A stretch of 64,000 nt of DNA from Lytechinus variegatus (taxonomy: Eukaryota > Echinodermata > Echinoidea > Temnopleuroida > Toxopneustidae). The notes beneath the pieces were generated by a model. It was given only the letters and a program-made list of their open reading frames with translations, did not search any database and was not told the origin of the DNA. Positions 1-13,700 of this stretch are shown here, one piece after another. The translations under genes and the position numbers were made by a program. Where the stretch lies: contig NC_054758.1 of the NCBI RefSeq assembly GCF_018143015.1, positions 16,656,001 through 16,720,000 on the forward strand, in the 5' to 3' direction. Within the stretch, counting starts at the first letter, position 1. Each line of letters begins with the position of its first letter.

Positions 1-1
1 C

Positions 2-109
2 ATTTGCATGGGTGACCTCGGCATGTCCGAAAAATCGGCACAATGTACCGTGCTGACTGGTATGATCTGGAAAGGGCAGGGCAAGCGCAACTTGTTGGAA
101 CTGGGCTGA
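2..109 (+). CDS. C-terminal exon of an unidentified gene (partial)
   Basis: Frame 2 is open from the window edge to a TGA at 107-109, giving 35 codons of fairly GC-rich sequence against an AT-rich background; the next 400 bases are AT-rich and non-coding. The peptide ends in KGQGKRNLLELG. I do not recognise the protein. The base composition contrast and the abrupt change after the stop suggest a last coding exon of a plus-strand gene lying to the left, but a short open frame at a window edge can also arise by chance. Confidence 0.3.
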   Translation: MCMGDLGMSEKSAQCTVLTGMIWKGQGKRNLLELG

Positions 110-534
110 AGATAGTGGCTCTGTTTATATTTATAGGTGAATTCTTTAATGCCAATTTAGACTACAAGAATTAATAATTACAACAATTAATTTATTTGTA
201 AAATTGATTTATTTATAATATTGGAAGGATACCTAAGATTAAAAAAAAACCTTATATATGTCATTTTGATAGGAGAAGTGAATTTTTTTTAAAGATAAAG
301 ACTAAGTTACTGGCGACAATACTCAAATATGACTAATCGCCACTCAAAATCGACAGAAGAAGAAGGAAGATCCACTGCCTTTATGGGCTTTATGAGGCAA
401 TTCATTTTATCATGTTTATTGTAAATTGTGGTCGTTTTTCCTCCGTGTATAATATCCTCTTATAATATCGAACCGCTGTATAGGTTACCATTTTATCGGT
501 ATGGACGTGATACACTGGTAAAGGTTAAACGGGA
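110..534. other. AT-rich non-coding stretch
   Basis: No gene is visible. This may be the 3' UTR or downstream flank of the partial gene at the left edge. Nothing else can be supported. Confidence 0.4.
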
Positions 535-1822
535 AAGATTCTTTTTAATAAATGAATTAAATAACTTTTAATTTGTGACGTCATATTATGTGAGCAGATT
601 CCCCATTATGTCTTGCGGTTGAAAATAAATAAAATGTCATTTTGTAAAAAAAAAATGAAAATGTCTTATATACCTCTCCTGAATGAAAACCATAACGAAA
701 AATGAAATGTATGCGTAAGGTTACAATTCGTAATTCCGAAGATTCTTAATTCCGAAGGTTCGTAATTCCGAAACACGTAAATTGCCTATACCTCGATGTT
801 CGTTAATCCGAAAACGTAAAAGGGTCCGTTAATCCGAACATTTGTAGCGTTATTCCGAAGGTTCGATAATCCGAAAACGAAATAAAGTTCGATGTTCCGA
901 AGGTTCGTTAGTCCGAAAACGAAATAAAGGCCTGGTCACACCGCCCGAGCGTTGTTGGAGCGGTCGTGGAGCGGTAGGGAGAGGGGGTCGAATTTCGCTA
1001 ACAAACTTGGGGAAAAAATCAAAAACAAAAATCGAAAACAAAATTTAAGGCATGGTCACACCGCCCGAGCGTTGTTGGAGTGGAGAGAAAAAAAATCATC
1101 ACCGCTCGCTACTGTTCACCATTTTCGATTTCGATTGTTTTTTTTTTTATGTTTTCGATTTTTGTTTTCATTTTTTTTCCCCAATTTTGAAAGCGAAATT
1201 CGACCCTCTTTCCCTCAACCGTTCCATGACGGCTCCAACGACGCTCGGGCTAGTCTGCAGGCACAGACCCTCATTGGAACTTTGATCAACAAATGTGCCT
1301 CCACGCAAAGACTAGCACATACAAAACTTAAGAGAGCCTTCAGTACACAAGGCATGAGTAGGCTGCACATTCAGAACCTTATTTCGAGTGAAGGGTTTGC
1401 CCAGCAGACTACGCTCGGGCGGTGTGACAAGCTAGCCTTAAGGTTCGTTAATCATTACGTTTTCGGACTAATGAACCTTCGGAATTACGAACCTCATTTC
1501 GTTTTCGGATTAACGAACCTTCGGAATTACGAACCTCATTTCGTTTTCAGACTTACGAACCTTCGGAAATACGAACCTTCGGAATAACGAACCTTCGGAA
1601 TAACGAACCTTCGGAATTACGAATGTATGCTATGCGTGCATTTTACATAACAGTAGGAGCAGTTACTCGTATAATGACGTCAAAAATAAAAAACATCCAA
1701 TTCTAAATAGATTTATTAATCTTATATTCATTTTCCCCAAGCCTTCACCAATATTGTTTTGCTATTTTTTGTGTGTATTTTTGCAACAAACTATTCTTCT
1801 GGGTGAACTTGCACTTTAAGCA
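535..1822. repeat. Palindromic MITE (GTTCACC family) split by a foldback element
   Basis: The pieces 535-714 and 1623-1822 match the left-central and right parts of the MITE at 4517-4980: shared features are the GTGACGTCA-like segment, the AAAATGTCATTTT segment and the right-hand text ending CTTCTGGGTGAACTTGC. The foldback element at 715-1622 is inserted in its middle. Non-coding and diverged. Confidence 0.55.
715..1622. mobile_element. Foldback element with TTCGTTAATCCGAAAACG-type repeats
   Basis: The left 230 bases contain repeated variants of GGTTCGTTAATCCGAAAACG, and the right 190 bases contain the reverse complement (CGTTTTCGGATTAACGAACC), so the ends can fold back. An inner inverted pair, GGTCACACCGCCCGAGCG near 935 and 1053 against CGCTCGGGCGGTGTGAC near 1415, suggests a second nested element. 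ATGTATGC is present at 707-714 and again at 1623-1630, consistent with an 8-bp target-site duplication. There is no plausible protein: the open frames through it are by-products of the repeats. Confidence 0.7.
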
Positions 1823-2332
1823 TTAATTTGAACGAAATGTAACCTCTGGTGGTTGCTGTTTGAAGGGGGCAGAAAACGCCACAAAGAAGACAAAGAAAAG
1901 GGCGGCGACATTACGAGAAATGAGAATTCGTTATAATAGCTGGTAGAAAAGTAAATATATAATATCTCCCTCAATAAAAGAAAAGAAAGTCTTGAGAATT
2001 CGAAATTACAGAAATTTCTGGAACTTGGTCGCTTCGCCTACCCACGCGTTACCCTTGTTGGTGAAACATGAACAAATTTTCATTATTTTTTTTTAACCCA
2101 AACAGTGTTTGAAAATAAGATAAAGTTTGAATTAAAATCATTTTTTAATGCAATGAATGGTGCAAATTATCGTGCAGAACACCGTTGTTACCCCCCTCCC
2201 CACCTCCTCCCCTCCCGCCAAGTTTGAGAAGCGGGGCTCCTGGGGGCAGAGGCAGCCCCCAGTAACTCTTCAAGTATTAGAAAAGAGGGTCTTGCCAGTC
2301 TTTATATCATGGCCCTATAATGATGCCAGGAT

Positions 2333-2488
2333 GCCGTTTCATAAACTTAAGCTGTTCGTAAGTCAAGAGCGACTTTAAGAACGACTGGTGATCCTTTCTT
2401 GTGGTAAATGGTAAACTGGCGATGGTTTAGAGCATAAGAAAGGAACACCAATTCCTAACTTACGAACAGCTTTATGAAACGGCCCCCG
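2333..2488. repeat. Palindromic MITE, CCGTTTCATAAAGCTG family
   Basis: The left end CCGTTTCATAAACTTAAGCTG-like sequence mirrors the right end CAGCTTTATGAAACGG, and the internal GTTCGTAAGTCAAGAGCGAC mirrors CTTACGAACAG. About 156 bp, non-coding. A second copy sits at the exon 2 boundary of TIGAR. Confidence 0.75.
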
Positions 2489-2609
2489 GGTTGCCCCCCC
2501 CCCTTTCTATCCCCCCTGGTACCACTCGTGCCTCATCCTCTCCAAAGTTACAAAGTCTTGGAGAAGTATGTTCCTTGTCACGTTGGATGTGAAAGTATGG
2601 TCATTGATA

Positions 2610-2795
2610 ACATGAGCGGATCCAGGATTTTTTCAAAAAGGGGGCACACTTTTCCGAGGAAAAATTTGACAAGCAAACAAAAAAAGGGCTTCACTTTCAA
2701 AGGGGGACACTTCTGTTTTAATGGCATTTTTACAAATTTTTGCTTCTCAAAGGTGGTGCAATAGCCGGCTGTGCCCCCCCCCCGGATCTGCCAGT
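2610..2795. repeat. Short inverted-terminus repeat (GCGGATCC type)
   Basis: Begins GAGCGGATCCAGG and ends CCCCCCGGATCTGCCAG, an inverted pair. The interior contains two AAAGGGGG-ACAC segments. Similar termini recur at 36.6-38.9 kb. Non-coding. Confidence 0.5.
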
Positions 2796-2927
2796 GAATA
2801 ATGGTTACACAATTTGATTTGCTTGGTGGCTTGAAAAAATATTATTTATTTTTCAAAGGGCGTTGTGGATTTAAATTGCCAGCTAGGTTTCCTATATCAA
2901 ACTTTCTTGCTCGGTTGTTTTGCTCCA

Positions 2928-3490
2928 TTAAAGGGTTGGTCCAGGCTGAAAGTATGTATAGTTTGATAAATAGAGTAGAATTCACTGAGCAAAATGCCGA
3001 AAATTTCATCAAAATCGGATTAAAAAAAACAGCAAAGTTATTGAATTTTAAAGTTTAGCAATATTTTGTGAAAACAGTCGTCATGAATATTCATTAGGTG
3101 GGGTAATGATGTCATATCTCAATTGTTATTTTGTATTTTATTATATGAAATTAGGTTTATACATTTTTTCCCTCCAAGAACTATAAAAATTGGATTGAAA
3201 ACTGATTTAGTGCGTTCGATATTTATTGCTGCAACTTATTTCATTATAAGGGAGACATTATTATTCACACAAGTATGAAATAATGAAAAAACAATGATTT
3301 TATGTAATAACATAAGAAAAGGGAAAGTGGAGATGTGACATCATCAGCCCACCTAATAATGTTCATGACGACTGTTTCCACAAAATATTGCTAAACTTTA
3401 AACTTCAATAACTTTATTATTTGTTATGCTCAGTGAATTCTATTCTTTGTATTAAGATATAAATATTTTCAGTCCGGACCATCCCTTTAA
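2928..3490. repeat. TTAA-flanked palindromic MITE, GGTCC family (copy 1)
   Basis: Starts TTAAAGGGTTGGTCCAGGCT and ends GGACCATCCCTTTAA, so the two arms are inverted copies and both outer ends carry TTAA. Each arm contains the ATCGGAT...AAAGTTATTGAA core and a TCATGAATATTCATTAGGTGG-like segment. About 560 bp, non-coding. Copies 2 and 3 lie at 10915 and 46225. Confidence 0.8.
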
Positions 3491-4516
3491 TTGAATACAA
3501 ACAACTCAATCTAAATTTTCGGGGATGCATCATCCGGGTTCGCAAATCCACCCCCCCCCATCCCGCACTCGTTCTAAAAAAAATCAGTGTCCCGGTCAAC
3601 ATTTTCATTTCATTTATTTTCCACACATCAATCAAAATACAAAAAGCATATAACTCATCCTGAAATAGTATAAATGATTATAGTGTATAGACGAAAAAGA
3701 GAAATATAATCTGGAGCGCGTTATACACTTAAAGTTGAGGGCCTATATAAAGTAAAGCAAAAGCTTGTTGGGTTGCATTCCGGTTTGTACATTCCTTTAT
3801 TCTTCCTTTACTTCCGTCGATTAATTTTAACTGTATCCTATTCAGATTCCTGGTGACCTTTTATTAGCAGCACAGGGGATGTGGAAGGACCCCACCCCAT
3901 CCCCATCCCCTCTGCGATTTTCACGTGATAAGAAAACAAGATTGGGAAGATATTGAATCTATAAGGAAAAAAAAAAAAAAGAGAGCTGGGTCATATTCAT
4001 TTGGGAAAGAAAAATCCATCCCATTTAAAGTCTTATTGCACCTCTCCTATCAAAATTCTACGGTGGCACCGCCCCTGACACAAATAAATTTCCCCTCTCG
4101 CTGTTTGTTTGAAATACAACTTTTACCATGTGACTTTCAGAAGATTAAAGTTTGGTCGCTTAACAAATAAAGTAACACCGTGGTCATGAAAATAAGTGCC
4201 TTAATTAATTCATTCCCATGAACGAGTTTAGTTCTTATGAGGAATTTTCTTTCCCCGTGGATATTTGATTTCAAATGCCGATTAGCACTCCCCTCCCACT
4301 GGTTTGGTTTCCGAAACGCGACTTGTACCGCCTGAGGGCGCATGACCAAAACCTGCTCAAAAAACAAACAACGCGAGTTGGTGGTCCCGTGTCTGGAAAC
4401 CGAAGACCGGGGTCCAGTTCCAACGGTTAGCAATTAAGAGTCGTACACATGAATCTTAAATGTAAATTGTAATCAAAGAATCAATCGTTAGAAAATGTTG
4501 TACGGTGATTGTTTGA
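3491..4516. other. No identifiable gene
   Basis: AT-rich sequence with a short C-rich tract at 3549 and an A-run at 3967. A minus-strand open frame of 98 codons exists at 4137-4433, but it resembles no family I know and has no splice or composition support. Confidence 0.4.
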
Positions 4517-4980
4517 GGGGAAGTTCACCCTGACAAAAAAAAAATTGTAAAAATAGCAGAAAAAATAATGCCAAAAGTTTGAGAAAAATCCATCCAAGAA
4601 TACAAGTCATTAGAATTTTAATCATTTGATTTGTGACATCATCACATCATACAGCTGTTCTACATATCGTATGGTAGAAAGTCAATGAAAATGTCATTTT
4701 CCAAGAAAATTGAAAATGGTTTTTACTCTACCTTCATTATCACAAATAATTTCACATCCATTCTAAAAAGAAAACAAAAATATGTCATCACGAACTATTG
4801 AAATTATGAAATTCATGCATTTCATATAACATTTGCGACAGCTACTCGTTTATGACGTCACAAATCCCAAACTTTAAATTCTAATAACTTTCTTAATCTC
4901 TAAGGGATTCTCCTCAAACCTTCACCAATACATTTTTCGGCTATTTTTACAACAAACTTTTCTTCAGAGGGAACTTCCCC
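4517..4980. repeat. Palindromic MITE, GTTCACC family
   Basis: Left end GGGGAAGTTCACCCTGAC mirrors right end TCAGAGGGAACTTCCCC. The arms include GAGAAAAATCCATCCAAG and a divergent form of the AAGTTAT core. About 464 bp, non-coding. Fragments of the same family occur at 535-714, 1623-1822 and 55024-55107. Confidence 0.7.
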
Positions 4981-5306
4981 TATAAGCTTTGTGAAAATTG
5001 TGATATCGGCCCCAGGTGGTTTATACCAATAGCGGGAACAAACCAAAGGTAAATCATCCCGGATCGACTCGTTGTAAATATTGCTGTGTTGAATATTCAT
5101 TTTCCTAACAAATCGTTTGAAGTGACTTTAGGAATGAAAATAAAAATATTTAAAATACTGATTTTTTCTTTTCAATTTGAAAGGAATATAGACAGGACGG
5201 AGAAAATACATTTATTTTGATTTAAGGATTCGGGGGAAAGACGAAGGAAGGTGTATGGTAAGATGGAGACATAGAAGGAAAATCACTAAATACGTCAACT
5301 GCATAC

Positions 5307-5466
5307 TAGATAGGCTTTCGCATCCTACCGGGTACCCATTTAACACCTGGGTGGAGAGTGGCAAATTGTGGATTGACACCTTGCCAAAGGACACTAGGCC
5401 ATGGTGGGATTTGAACACACGACCTTCTGATTACAAGGTCAGAACTGCTACACCACTGCGCTTCAA
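5307..5466 (-). repeat. tRNA-derived SINE, 5' head region
   Basis: Read on the minus strand this starts with a tRNA-like head: box A-like GTGGTGTAGCAGTTC and box B-like GTGTTCAAATCCC. It continues with CCTTTGGCAAGGTGTC and the CCACCCAGGTGTTAAATGGG body. It matches the SINE at 9232-9589. It is a retroposon derivative and not a working tRNA gene. Confidence 0.75.
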
Positions 5467-5771
5467 CCACCACCATCATCATCACCATCATCATCATCAC
5501 CATCGTCATCATCACCATCATCGTCAACATCACTATCATCACCATCATCATCACCATCATCACCATCATCATCACCATCATCATCATCACTATCATATTC
5601 ATCATCATCACCATTATCATCATCATTGTAATCATCACCACCACCATTATCTTCATCAATATCATCATCACCATCCCCATCATCATTCTCATCATCACCA
5701 TCAACCTCACCATCATCATCATCACCATTATCACCATCATCATCACCAACATCATCACTATCATCATCATC

Positions 5772-5802
<31 letters not shown>

Positions 5803-6160
5803 CCATCATCACCATCATCATCATCATCACCATCATCATCATAATCATCACCACCACCATTATCTCCATCAATATCATCATCATCATCACCCACATCATC
5901 ACCATCATCATCACCCACATCCTCATCATCATCATCACCATCGTCATCATCATCATCACTATCATATTCATCACCATCACCACCACCATTATCTTCATCA
6001 ATATCATCACCATCCCCATCATTATCATCATCATCACCATCATCATCAATATCATCATCAACACCATCATCATCAATATCATCATCATCATCATTACCAA
6101 CATCATCACAATCATCACCATCATCACAATCATCATCAACATCATCAACACCATCATCAT
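5467..6160. repeat. (CAT)n microsatellite, ~0.7 kb
   Basis: Nearly 700 bases of CAT/CAC trinucleotides with scattered substitutions. It yields long His-, Asp- or Met-rich open frames on both strands; these are artefacts of the repeat and not genes. It abuts the 5' side of the neighbouring SINE. Confidence 0.95.
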
Positions 6161-7717
6161 CATAATTGTGGCCATCCTTAGTATCAACAATATTATCATC
6201 CACAGCAGCATTATCAGATTCAAAATATTATCATGACCGACATTGTCATAAAAATCAATATCATCATTACATGTAAGGTTCCCTACATCAAAAGTAAAAT
6301 TTGAACATGAATAATGTAAGTCATATTTATTGCTCTTTATTCATTTATACATTATACAAAATCTGTGGTATAAATTAACATTATGTACAGAACTGTAATA
6401 AATATAAATTTCTTTTGTTTAACTACATTACAAACAATACTTTTTAACATATTTCGTTTCAAGACTGCCTAAGCTTTGTACAGAATAGATTCATTGTGAA
6501 TTATATTGTGACATTACAAGTAATCTCGCACTCCAATTTTACAATGGTGTAACTGTCCAATCACTTTCATTGACTGATTTTTTGAACAAATAAAAAGTTT
6601 ATTATTCATTTTTTTTCCTAATTTATCAGTTTTAGAGTCATCTCATGTGAATGTATCTTTTTTCTACAGAATGTTCATTCAATCATGTTTATTTTTTCTT
6701 TTTAAAAATAGAACATTAGAAAACTCTCTATAAAGATGGTATCCTAAAATGTTCAATTCATTCCATGCTAGAGAATGGTTTTTTTTTTATACCAAAATGA
6801 AAAACATAAGGGTTTTTCTTTTTTGTTGAGGACCCAACATAAATAATACAGACATTTTAATAGTAAATTTTACCAAGAAATATCAAGATTTTAGACAATG
6901 TTTTAAACAAAACCTTCTCATTATTCATTTTATCTGTAAATTCTTAAAAACTTGAGAAACAATGAAATTTGAAGCTCAAGACTGGGTGAGCATTAAGTAA
7001 AATCTGAACTGTATGGTTCTATACAGAAATAAAACCATGTACAATTATGATTCCCAACATGAAATATATGTAGACATAAATGAAAAAAAAACCAATATGC
7101 AATTTGCAACACAAACTAACAACAAATCTGGCATTAGAAATTTACAACATGATGATATTAACTGCTTCAGGTGAAAATATTTTCTTCATCCAAATACTAC
7201 AGAAAATATAACATGTTCCTCCCTTATTGTCATCATTTGTGAATATTATCATAAAACGATTGAGCTTTGTATATGACCCTTACACATGTGTATTCTCCGT
7301 CTCGTTTGGTTTACATTGGAGTGCTAGTAGTAGATGGATCCCTTAAATTCTCTCAAAAACACAATTTCCAGTACATATGTTTAATTTTAATTAAATTTCG
7401 CTCAGCACATTGTGCACCTTACACAATGAACCAGGAATAAAAGTTAACTTTCCTCAGCAAACAACTTCTGTTTTTAACCTCTTCTCGCACTAATCAGGTA
7501 GGTAAATTGCGAATTTAGTTGCGGATGCAATTAGCGCAGGGTAGTGAGTAGGCTTACTTGTATTTTAAACGCAGATTAGTTGACTGAAACTCCCTCACAA
7601 AGATTAGCGATATAATGACATTCTCTTACATATTTTCATGTCTGTTGATGATTTGCAAACTTTCGCTGAAAGCAATACGTGGGACTGGGGATGAAATTGC
7701 ATGATGAACTGGTTCCT
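6161..7717 (-). other. Probable TMEM9 3' UTR and flank
   Basis: AT-rich, non-coding, directly downstream of the TMEM9 stop codon on the minus strand. Several minus-strand AATAAA hexamers are present (for example opposite 6327-6350), so a polyadenylation site in this interval is plausible, but I cannot pick one. Confidence 0.4.
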
Positions 7718-10700
7718 TCAGCTAAGAATGGTGTGTCTATCAAAGATATTCTCCCTTTGTTGCTGAACCTGTGATCTCCATCGCCTCTGTGCACTACCCA
7801 CACGGCCTAGGTAGGATGATGGCTGCCTTGTGCTTGATAGATCCTAGGATTAAGAGAATGAGATTAAAACAATGGGATTAAGAAAATATCATAAAGAGAA
7901 TGGGATGAAGAGAAACAATAACTAGCAGGTATCTCAACTTCCACTTCGACTTAATTTTTTTAAATTAATTTAAGGGATAACATCCAGTGTCCCAAGGAAT
8001 TGTAATGTCCCGTACGAAAAACAGAATAATTTCCTGCAAGACTGAATGAATTACAAATTATTGCACAAGGTAAATAATAGACAGAGAATCAATGAAATTG
8101 GTAAATTTGAACTAAAAAAAGAAGTACAAGTAGATTAAAATCCATGTAGTACACATGACAGTACCAGCAATATAAGAAGATGAACTTTGATGAAATTAAC
8201 CCCCAACTCCTTACTTTTAGCTACTATAAAATCAAATTATATATTGTTTGAAAGAAAAATGATGGCCTTTGTTTTTCATTTAGCTGCAAAGAGTGATCAG
8301 TCACGCATAAATGGTTATGAATAACTCAATGTGATGATGCATATTTGAAGAAATTTCTTTGATCACTGAGGCATAATTGCAATGCTTTGAGAATCATGAC
8401 TGTTTTCATTTTATTTCTGAGAAACAAGATGATATCCTTTCATTTGATACAATTTGTAATATTTATTACTTGTATCGCAAATATTTTTGGATGAACGAAT
8501 GTCTGACTACTGATGCCTCATGTACAGGGGTCGCAATAAAATTCACATTTCAATACCTTTCAAACACAGCAAATTAATAGTATCAGAATCCTACACTAGT
8601 CTCACCTTACCTACAAAAAATAGGACTCTACCAAAAAATTATCATTACTGTTTTTATTTCAAAGGGGAATCCAACCCAAATAAAAACTTGTTTTGAGGAA
8701 AAAGAAAAATCAGACAAGTTGAAAGGTGAAGGTTTTAACAATATCTAGACAAACAATAAGAAATTTATGATTATTTAAGAGTTGTAAATATTGGTAATCA
8801 CTATACCCATGGAAAATTCAAATGGCCGCATATATGATGTCACAGTGTTGAAAGGCAAGGACTACTCTTACATGTACTCCAATACATGAAATGGCTAAAA
8901 TTATTTTCAAAAGTCTTACTTCAAACTGTAATTTTCTTTCATGAAGACATAAAACAATATGCTACCTGTGTCATATTTAGATTACTTCCCCAGGGGAATG
9001 GGTACTTAAGAGAAAACCACAAATCCCTGATAATAAAGTACATGGCCTATGAGAAAGGTGTCCTTGCCCCTTGTCATAATTTTCTTACTCAGTTGCCAAT
9101 TTGAAATTTACATGGTATAAGGAATTTCAATTTTAAAACAGCCATAACTTTCTTATTGCTTATCCGATTACTTTCAATCATTATTCTTTTTTATTGATTT
9201 TTCTTCTTTCCTACACAACATTTTATAACCAATTAGTGGAAGCGTTGTGGTGTAGTGGTTCTGAATCTCGCCTTGTAATCAGAGGGTTGTATGTTCGAAT
9301 CCCACTATGGCCTAGCGTCCTTTGGCAAGGCGTTAATACACACTTTGCCACTCTCCACCCAGGTGTTAAATTGGTACCCGTAGGATGTGAAAGCCTATAT
9401 GTAGTATGCCTAGCAATTGAGTATTGGAACTCTAGTTGGAATACTCCCCAGGGAGTGGAGAAGGTGCATACTTTGCATGCGGGCATGCAAGGACCCGATG
9501 ACAGGGGTAATATGTCTGTAAAGTGCTTAGAGACATCGTTCCGATGTATTATTCGCTATATAAATGCGGAATATTATTATTATTATTAAGGCTGGATTCC
9601 CTTTTAAAAGCTCAGTTTCATGAATCTTACTGGCTGAGGGGTGAGAGTATCTTCCATCTGAGGTTCTGTGAGCTTTGATCTAAACATCTCGGGATCGAGG
9701 AAAGCAAGAGCGACGAGATAGACGAAAAGACAAATCACAACAACGATGATCAGGAAAATAACAACCTGCAAGGTATTAAAAAGATAGGAAACATGTCATA
9801 TATGCAAAAATCGATGGTGAAAAATATTAGTAGACTACAAAAAAAATCAACATTTCTCAATGGGGGGGGCTTTTTTTCCTAATGCCAGTTATTACCATTT
9901 GTATTGAACTCACATCTATCTGGCATATGGGGATGTGCAACTTGGAAGGGTGACTTTTATAAGGGATATTCATAGCTATTAGAACCATTTCTACCCCCCC
10001 CCCTCCCCCCCCCAAAAAAACAGATATCCTAAGATATCTCTCTTGTCTTCTTCCACATTTTCCAGGTCTCAAAGTTTGCAAATCCTTAGACATAGGCAAG
10101 GGTCAAAGGTCAATTTTTCACAAAAATTGATAGTTATTGCTGCCTATTTGCAGATGTGGGTTACTAACTTCAACTTCACATCCTTATCTGACTATTAAAA
10201 AAAAATAATAAAAAATAGATGCAGATTGCTCATAGTCTTAATAAACCTGGGTTGTTTGACCATTGTTGTCTTCATTCACACATACCTCAATGGTGGTGAG
10301 GTTCCGGCTTTCATACTTGCATTCGCATCGCAGACAGTCGCTCTCATTTCTTTTCATTACCAGCTCACAAGAACTAAGGAAAAAGAAAAGTATGTTGAAT
10401 AATTTCGTAATCTATGAAAAGACCATACTTTGTTAGCCCAGAAATGTTTCTGGATGTGCCTCACCATACCCCTTCTCCTCCCCCCCAACACAGTAACACA
10501 CGCCCCCTGGCCCCCCCCCCCATACAAAATGGTATAGATGGGATACATGCATAAACAGCAATCCAACGGGCGAGGGCAGATGGGATATCCCCTCTAGAAG
10601 TTCACATTTTTGACATATATATGAAATAGTTCAGTTACTGCAAATTTCAAAATATAGAAGCTCTTCATTGAAACATTAAAATGAGGCAATTTCACATGCC

Positions 10701-13700
10701 AAAGAAAAAATCACAGCATGATTTACATTATTGAAAGACAAAATATGAAATATTTCTTCATATAAATATTAATATAAAATACAAAAGAAATATTGAGTTG
10801 TGACATCAACAGCTCCTTCATTCCCTGTTTTGATCAACTCAGCAAAACGTGCCATAACTTTCATATCTGATTTGGATGAAATTATAAGCGTAGTGCTTAG
10901 TTGATTTTCATCACTTAAAGGAATGATCCAGGCTGAAAATATCTATATCTGAATAGAGAAAAATTCACCAAGCAAAATGCTGAATATTTCATCAAAATCG
11001 AATAACAAATAACAAAGTAATTGAATTTTAAAGTTTATCAATAGTTTATTAAAACAGTTATATGCACATTGTCATGAATATTCATTTGGTGGGCTGATGT
11101 CACATTCCCACTTTCCCTTTTCTTATGATATTACATGAAATCATAAATGTTTCATTTTTCATACATGTATAAAAAAATGATGTGTTCCATTATGATGAAC
11201 TGAGTTGTGGCAATAAATAACTAATGCCATTCATAAGTTGTCAATCCATTTGTTATAGTTCTTGAAGAAAATTTTTGAATAAACCTAATTTTATATAATA
11301 AAATACAAAAGAACAAGGGATATGACATCATTAGCCCACCTAATGAATATTCATAAAGACATGCCTAGAACTGTTTCACCAGAATAATGCAAATCTTCAA
11401 AATTCAATAACTTTGTTATTTGTTTCCAGATTTTGATCAAATTTTCAGCATTTTGCTTTGTGAATTTCACTTTATTTACTGAAATATAAATATGTCTAGC
11501 CTGGATCTTCCCTTTAATTAAACATATTATTCATGTTAGGGTAGACGTAGGCTTGCCATCAAATATTGAGTAATTAGTGAATTTACCATTCTTCAGCCAA
11601 TGAAACAGTCACGACCTGGATGTCTAAATCTCTCTTGATGTCCGGCTCTGCAGGGCATATACACTTGCATCGGACATTGTTGAACTCACCCTATAATCAA
11701 GTAAATAAGGAATTCTATTTCACTGATGAAGAAAGTGATGATGATGATTGTTGATGACTGATGGTGGTGGTGATACTGATGACGATCATCATCATTATCA
11801 AATCATCATCATGAAGATGATGATACTGATTACCGATACTGATAGTGGTAATGGTGAATCGGTGGTGATGATGATAATGATGACGATGATAATGTTGATG
11901 ATGATGACAAAAACAATTTTACCTACATTCATATGTTGCTGTTCTTTTAACATTTGTATCATTATCAATATCAATGTGTAGATCAATGAGTATGACTATC
12001 ATGACTAAGTTAAAAGAATTTGAATTATATTGCAAATGAAAATAAGGTAGGCCTAGCACTAGCAATAAAATAGTCTTGAAAATTTATCTAAAACAAAAAA
12101 AACTGTCACTGATTTTCTGAATAAAAAAAATAATTTGATTAATCAATTACAGTACAGTACCTGATTACATGTACCTTCAACGTTAAGTTTAATTTAAAGG
12201 ACAAGTCTACCCCAACAAAAACTTGATTTTAATAAAAAGAGAAAAATTCAACAAGCATAACACTGAAAATTTCATCAAAATCGGATGTAAAATAAGAAAG
12301 TTATGGCATTTTAAAGTTTTGCTTATTTTCAACAAAATAGTTATATGAACAAGCCAGTTACATCCAAATGAGAGAGGTGATGACATCACTCACTATTTCT
12401 TTTGTATTTTATTATATGAAATATTGTTATTTTCTCATCATTGTCATGTGAAATGAAGTTTCATTCCTCCCTGAACATGTGGAATTCCATTATTTTAACA
12501 TTTTGTGCTTCAGGGGGCGCACTTCACCGTCATTTGATTTGGCTACGACTTTTCTCACTGCGGTGAAATTTCCTCATTTTGAACGCTTTGAATTCATCTT
12601 GGACTAGAAATATTTACTTGACGTTGCATCGGAGAATTCATTAAAACTTTCTTTCTAGATATTGACTTTGGATGACTTTTCTGTGAACCTGCAAATACGG
12701 ATTTCAATTCACGAGTCTCAGCCGAATTTGGAATTTTGAATATGGCGGCACGTTCATGTACTGACACGTCATACGCTAGGAAAGCGAATAGCGATCTCCC
12801 GTCTTCACAACCAATCGGAGGTAAGCCTATCTTCATTAAACATAAGGACATACCATCGGTTAATGAAAATACGCTAACAAACCAGGAAGTATACAAATGT
12901 CTACTGAGTAGCGTACAAGGACGTGAAATAAAGGGAGTGCAGAAAATTGGAGGCCTTTGGAGACTCTATATCGAGAGTCAAAACTCTAGAATAAAACTCA
13001 TTACAAATGGAATAAATATGAGAAACGCAAACGTAACAGTGTATGACACAAACCCTTTTCTTTCCGCTGGGAAAGAAAATAGCCTACGTCTAGTGATTAG
13101 AGATATCCCTCTATCTGCACATGACACTTTGATAGCTGATGAACTTGATAAATTGAACTGTAAGATACTTGGACCTATAATTTACCAGAGGCTAAGGGTG
13201 GATGGTCAATTGACGGACTGCTTCACTGGTGACAGGGTTGTGTACATACAGCCACCCCCCAAACCCTTGCCCAGATTCTTGACCTTTGGCCCCTTCAAAG
13301 GGAAGATTTTTCACTTTGGCCAGATCCCATCTACCCAAAGATCTACTGTGGTGTGTTCAAGATGTCTGAGCGAAGGTCATCATCGATCACTGTGTAGCAA
13401 TCCTGTCGTTTGTCGTCGATGTAAACAACCAGGCCATCTTCAAATGCAGTGCCTTTTTGATGCCACGCCCACCTCGCAGAGCAGTTCCTTTGATAGCCAC
13501 GTCGAAGATCGTACGGCAGCCACAGCCAGCCCAGCGGAACAAGCCATAGACCAGCTTCTAGCTTCGAAACGTCAAGCGAGTTCGCTGCACCATGACAACC
13601 AGACGCCATCCCAAGCGAAGATCACACAATACTTCATAGGAGATCGCGATCGCAGTACAGCAATGAGAGATCCAGCCACTACAGTGACGCTGACTACACA

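Noticed and set aside
952-1587. 211-codon open frame
   Set aside because: Runs through the short tandem repeats of a foldback element and repeats NLRNYEPHF by repetition of the DNA unit; not a gene.
4137-4433. 98-codon minus-strand open frame
   Set aside because: No recognisable domain, no splice context, composition unlike the host coding exons here.
5255-6223. Long His-rich, Asp-rich and Met-rich open frames on both strands
   Set aside because: They are produced by the (CAT)n microsatellite; a trinucleotide repeat keeps all frames open.
9232-9310. Functional tRNA gene
   Set aside because: A and B boxes are present but stems are imperfect and a SINE body with ATT tail follows.
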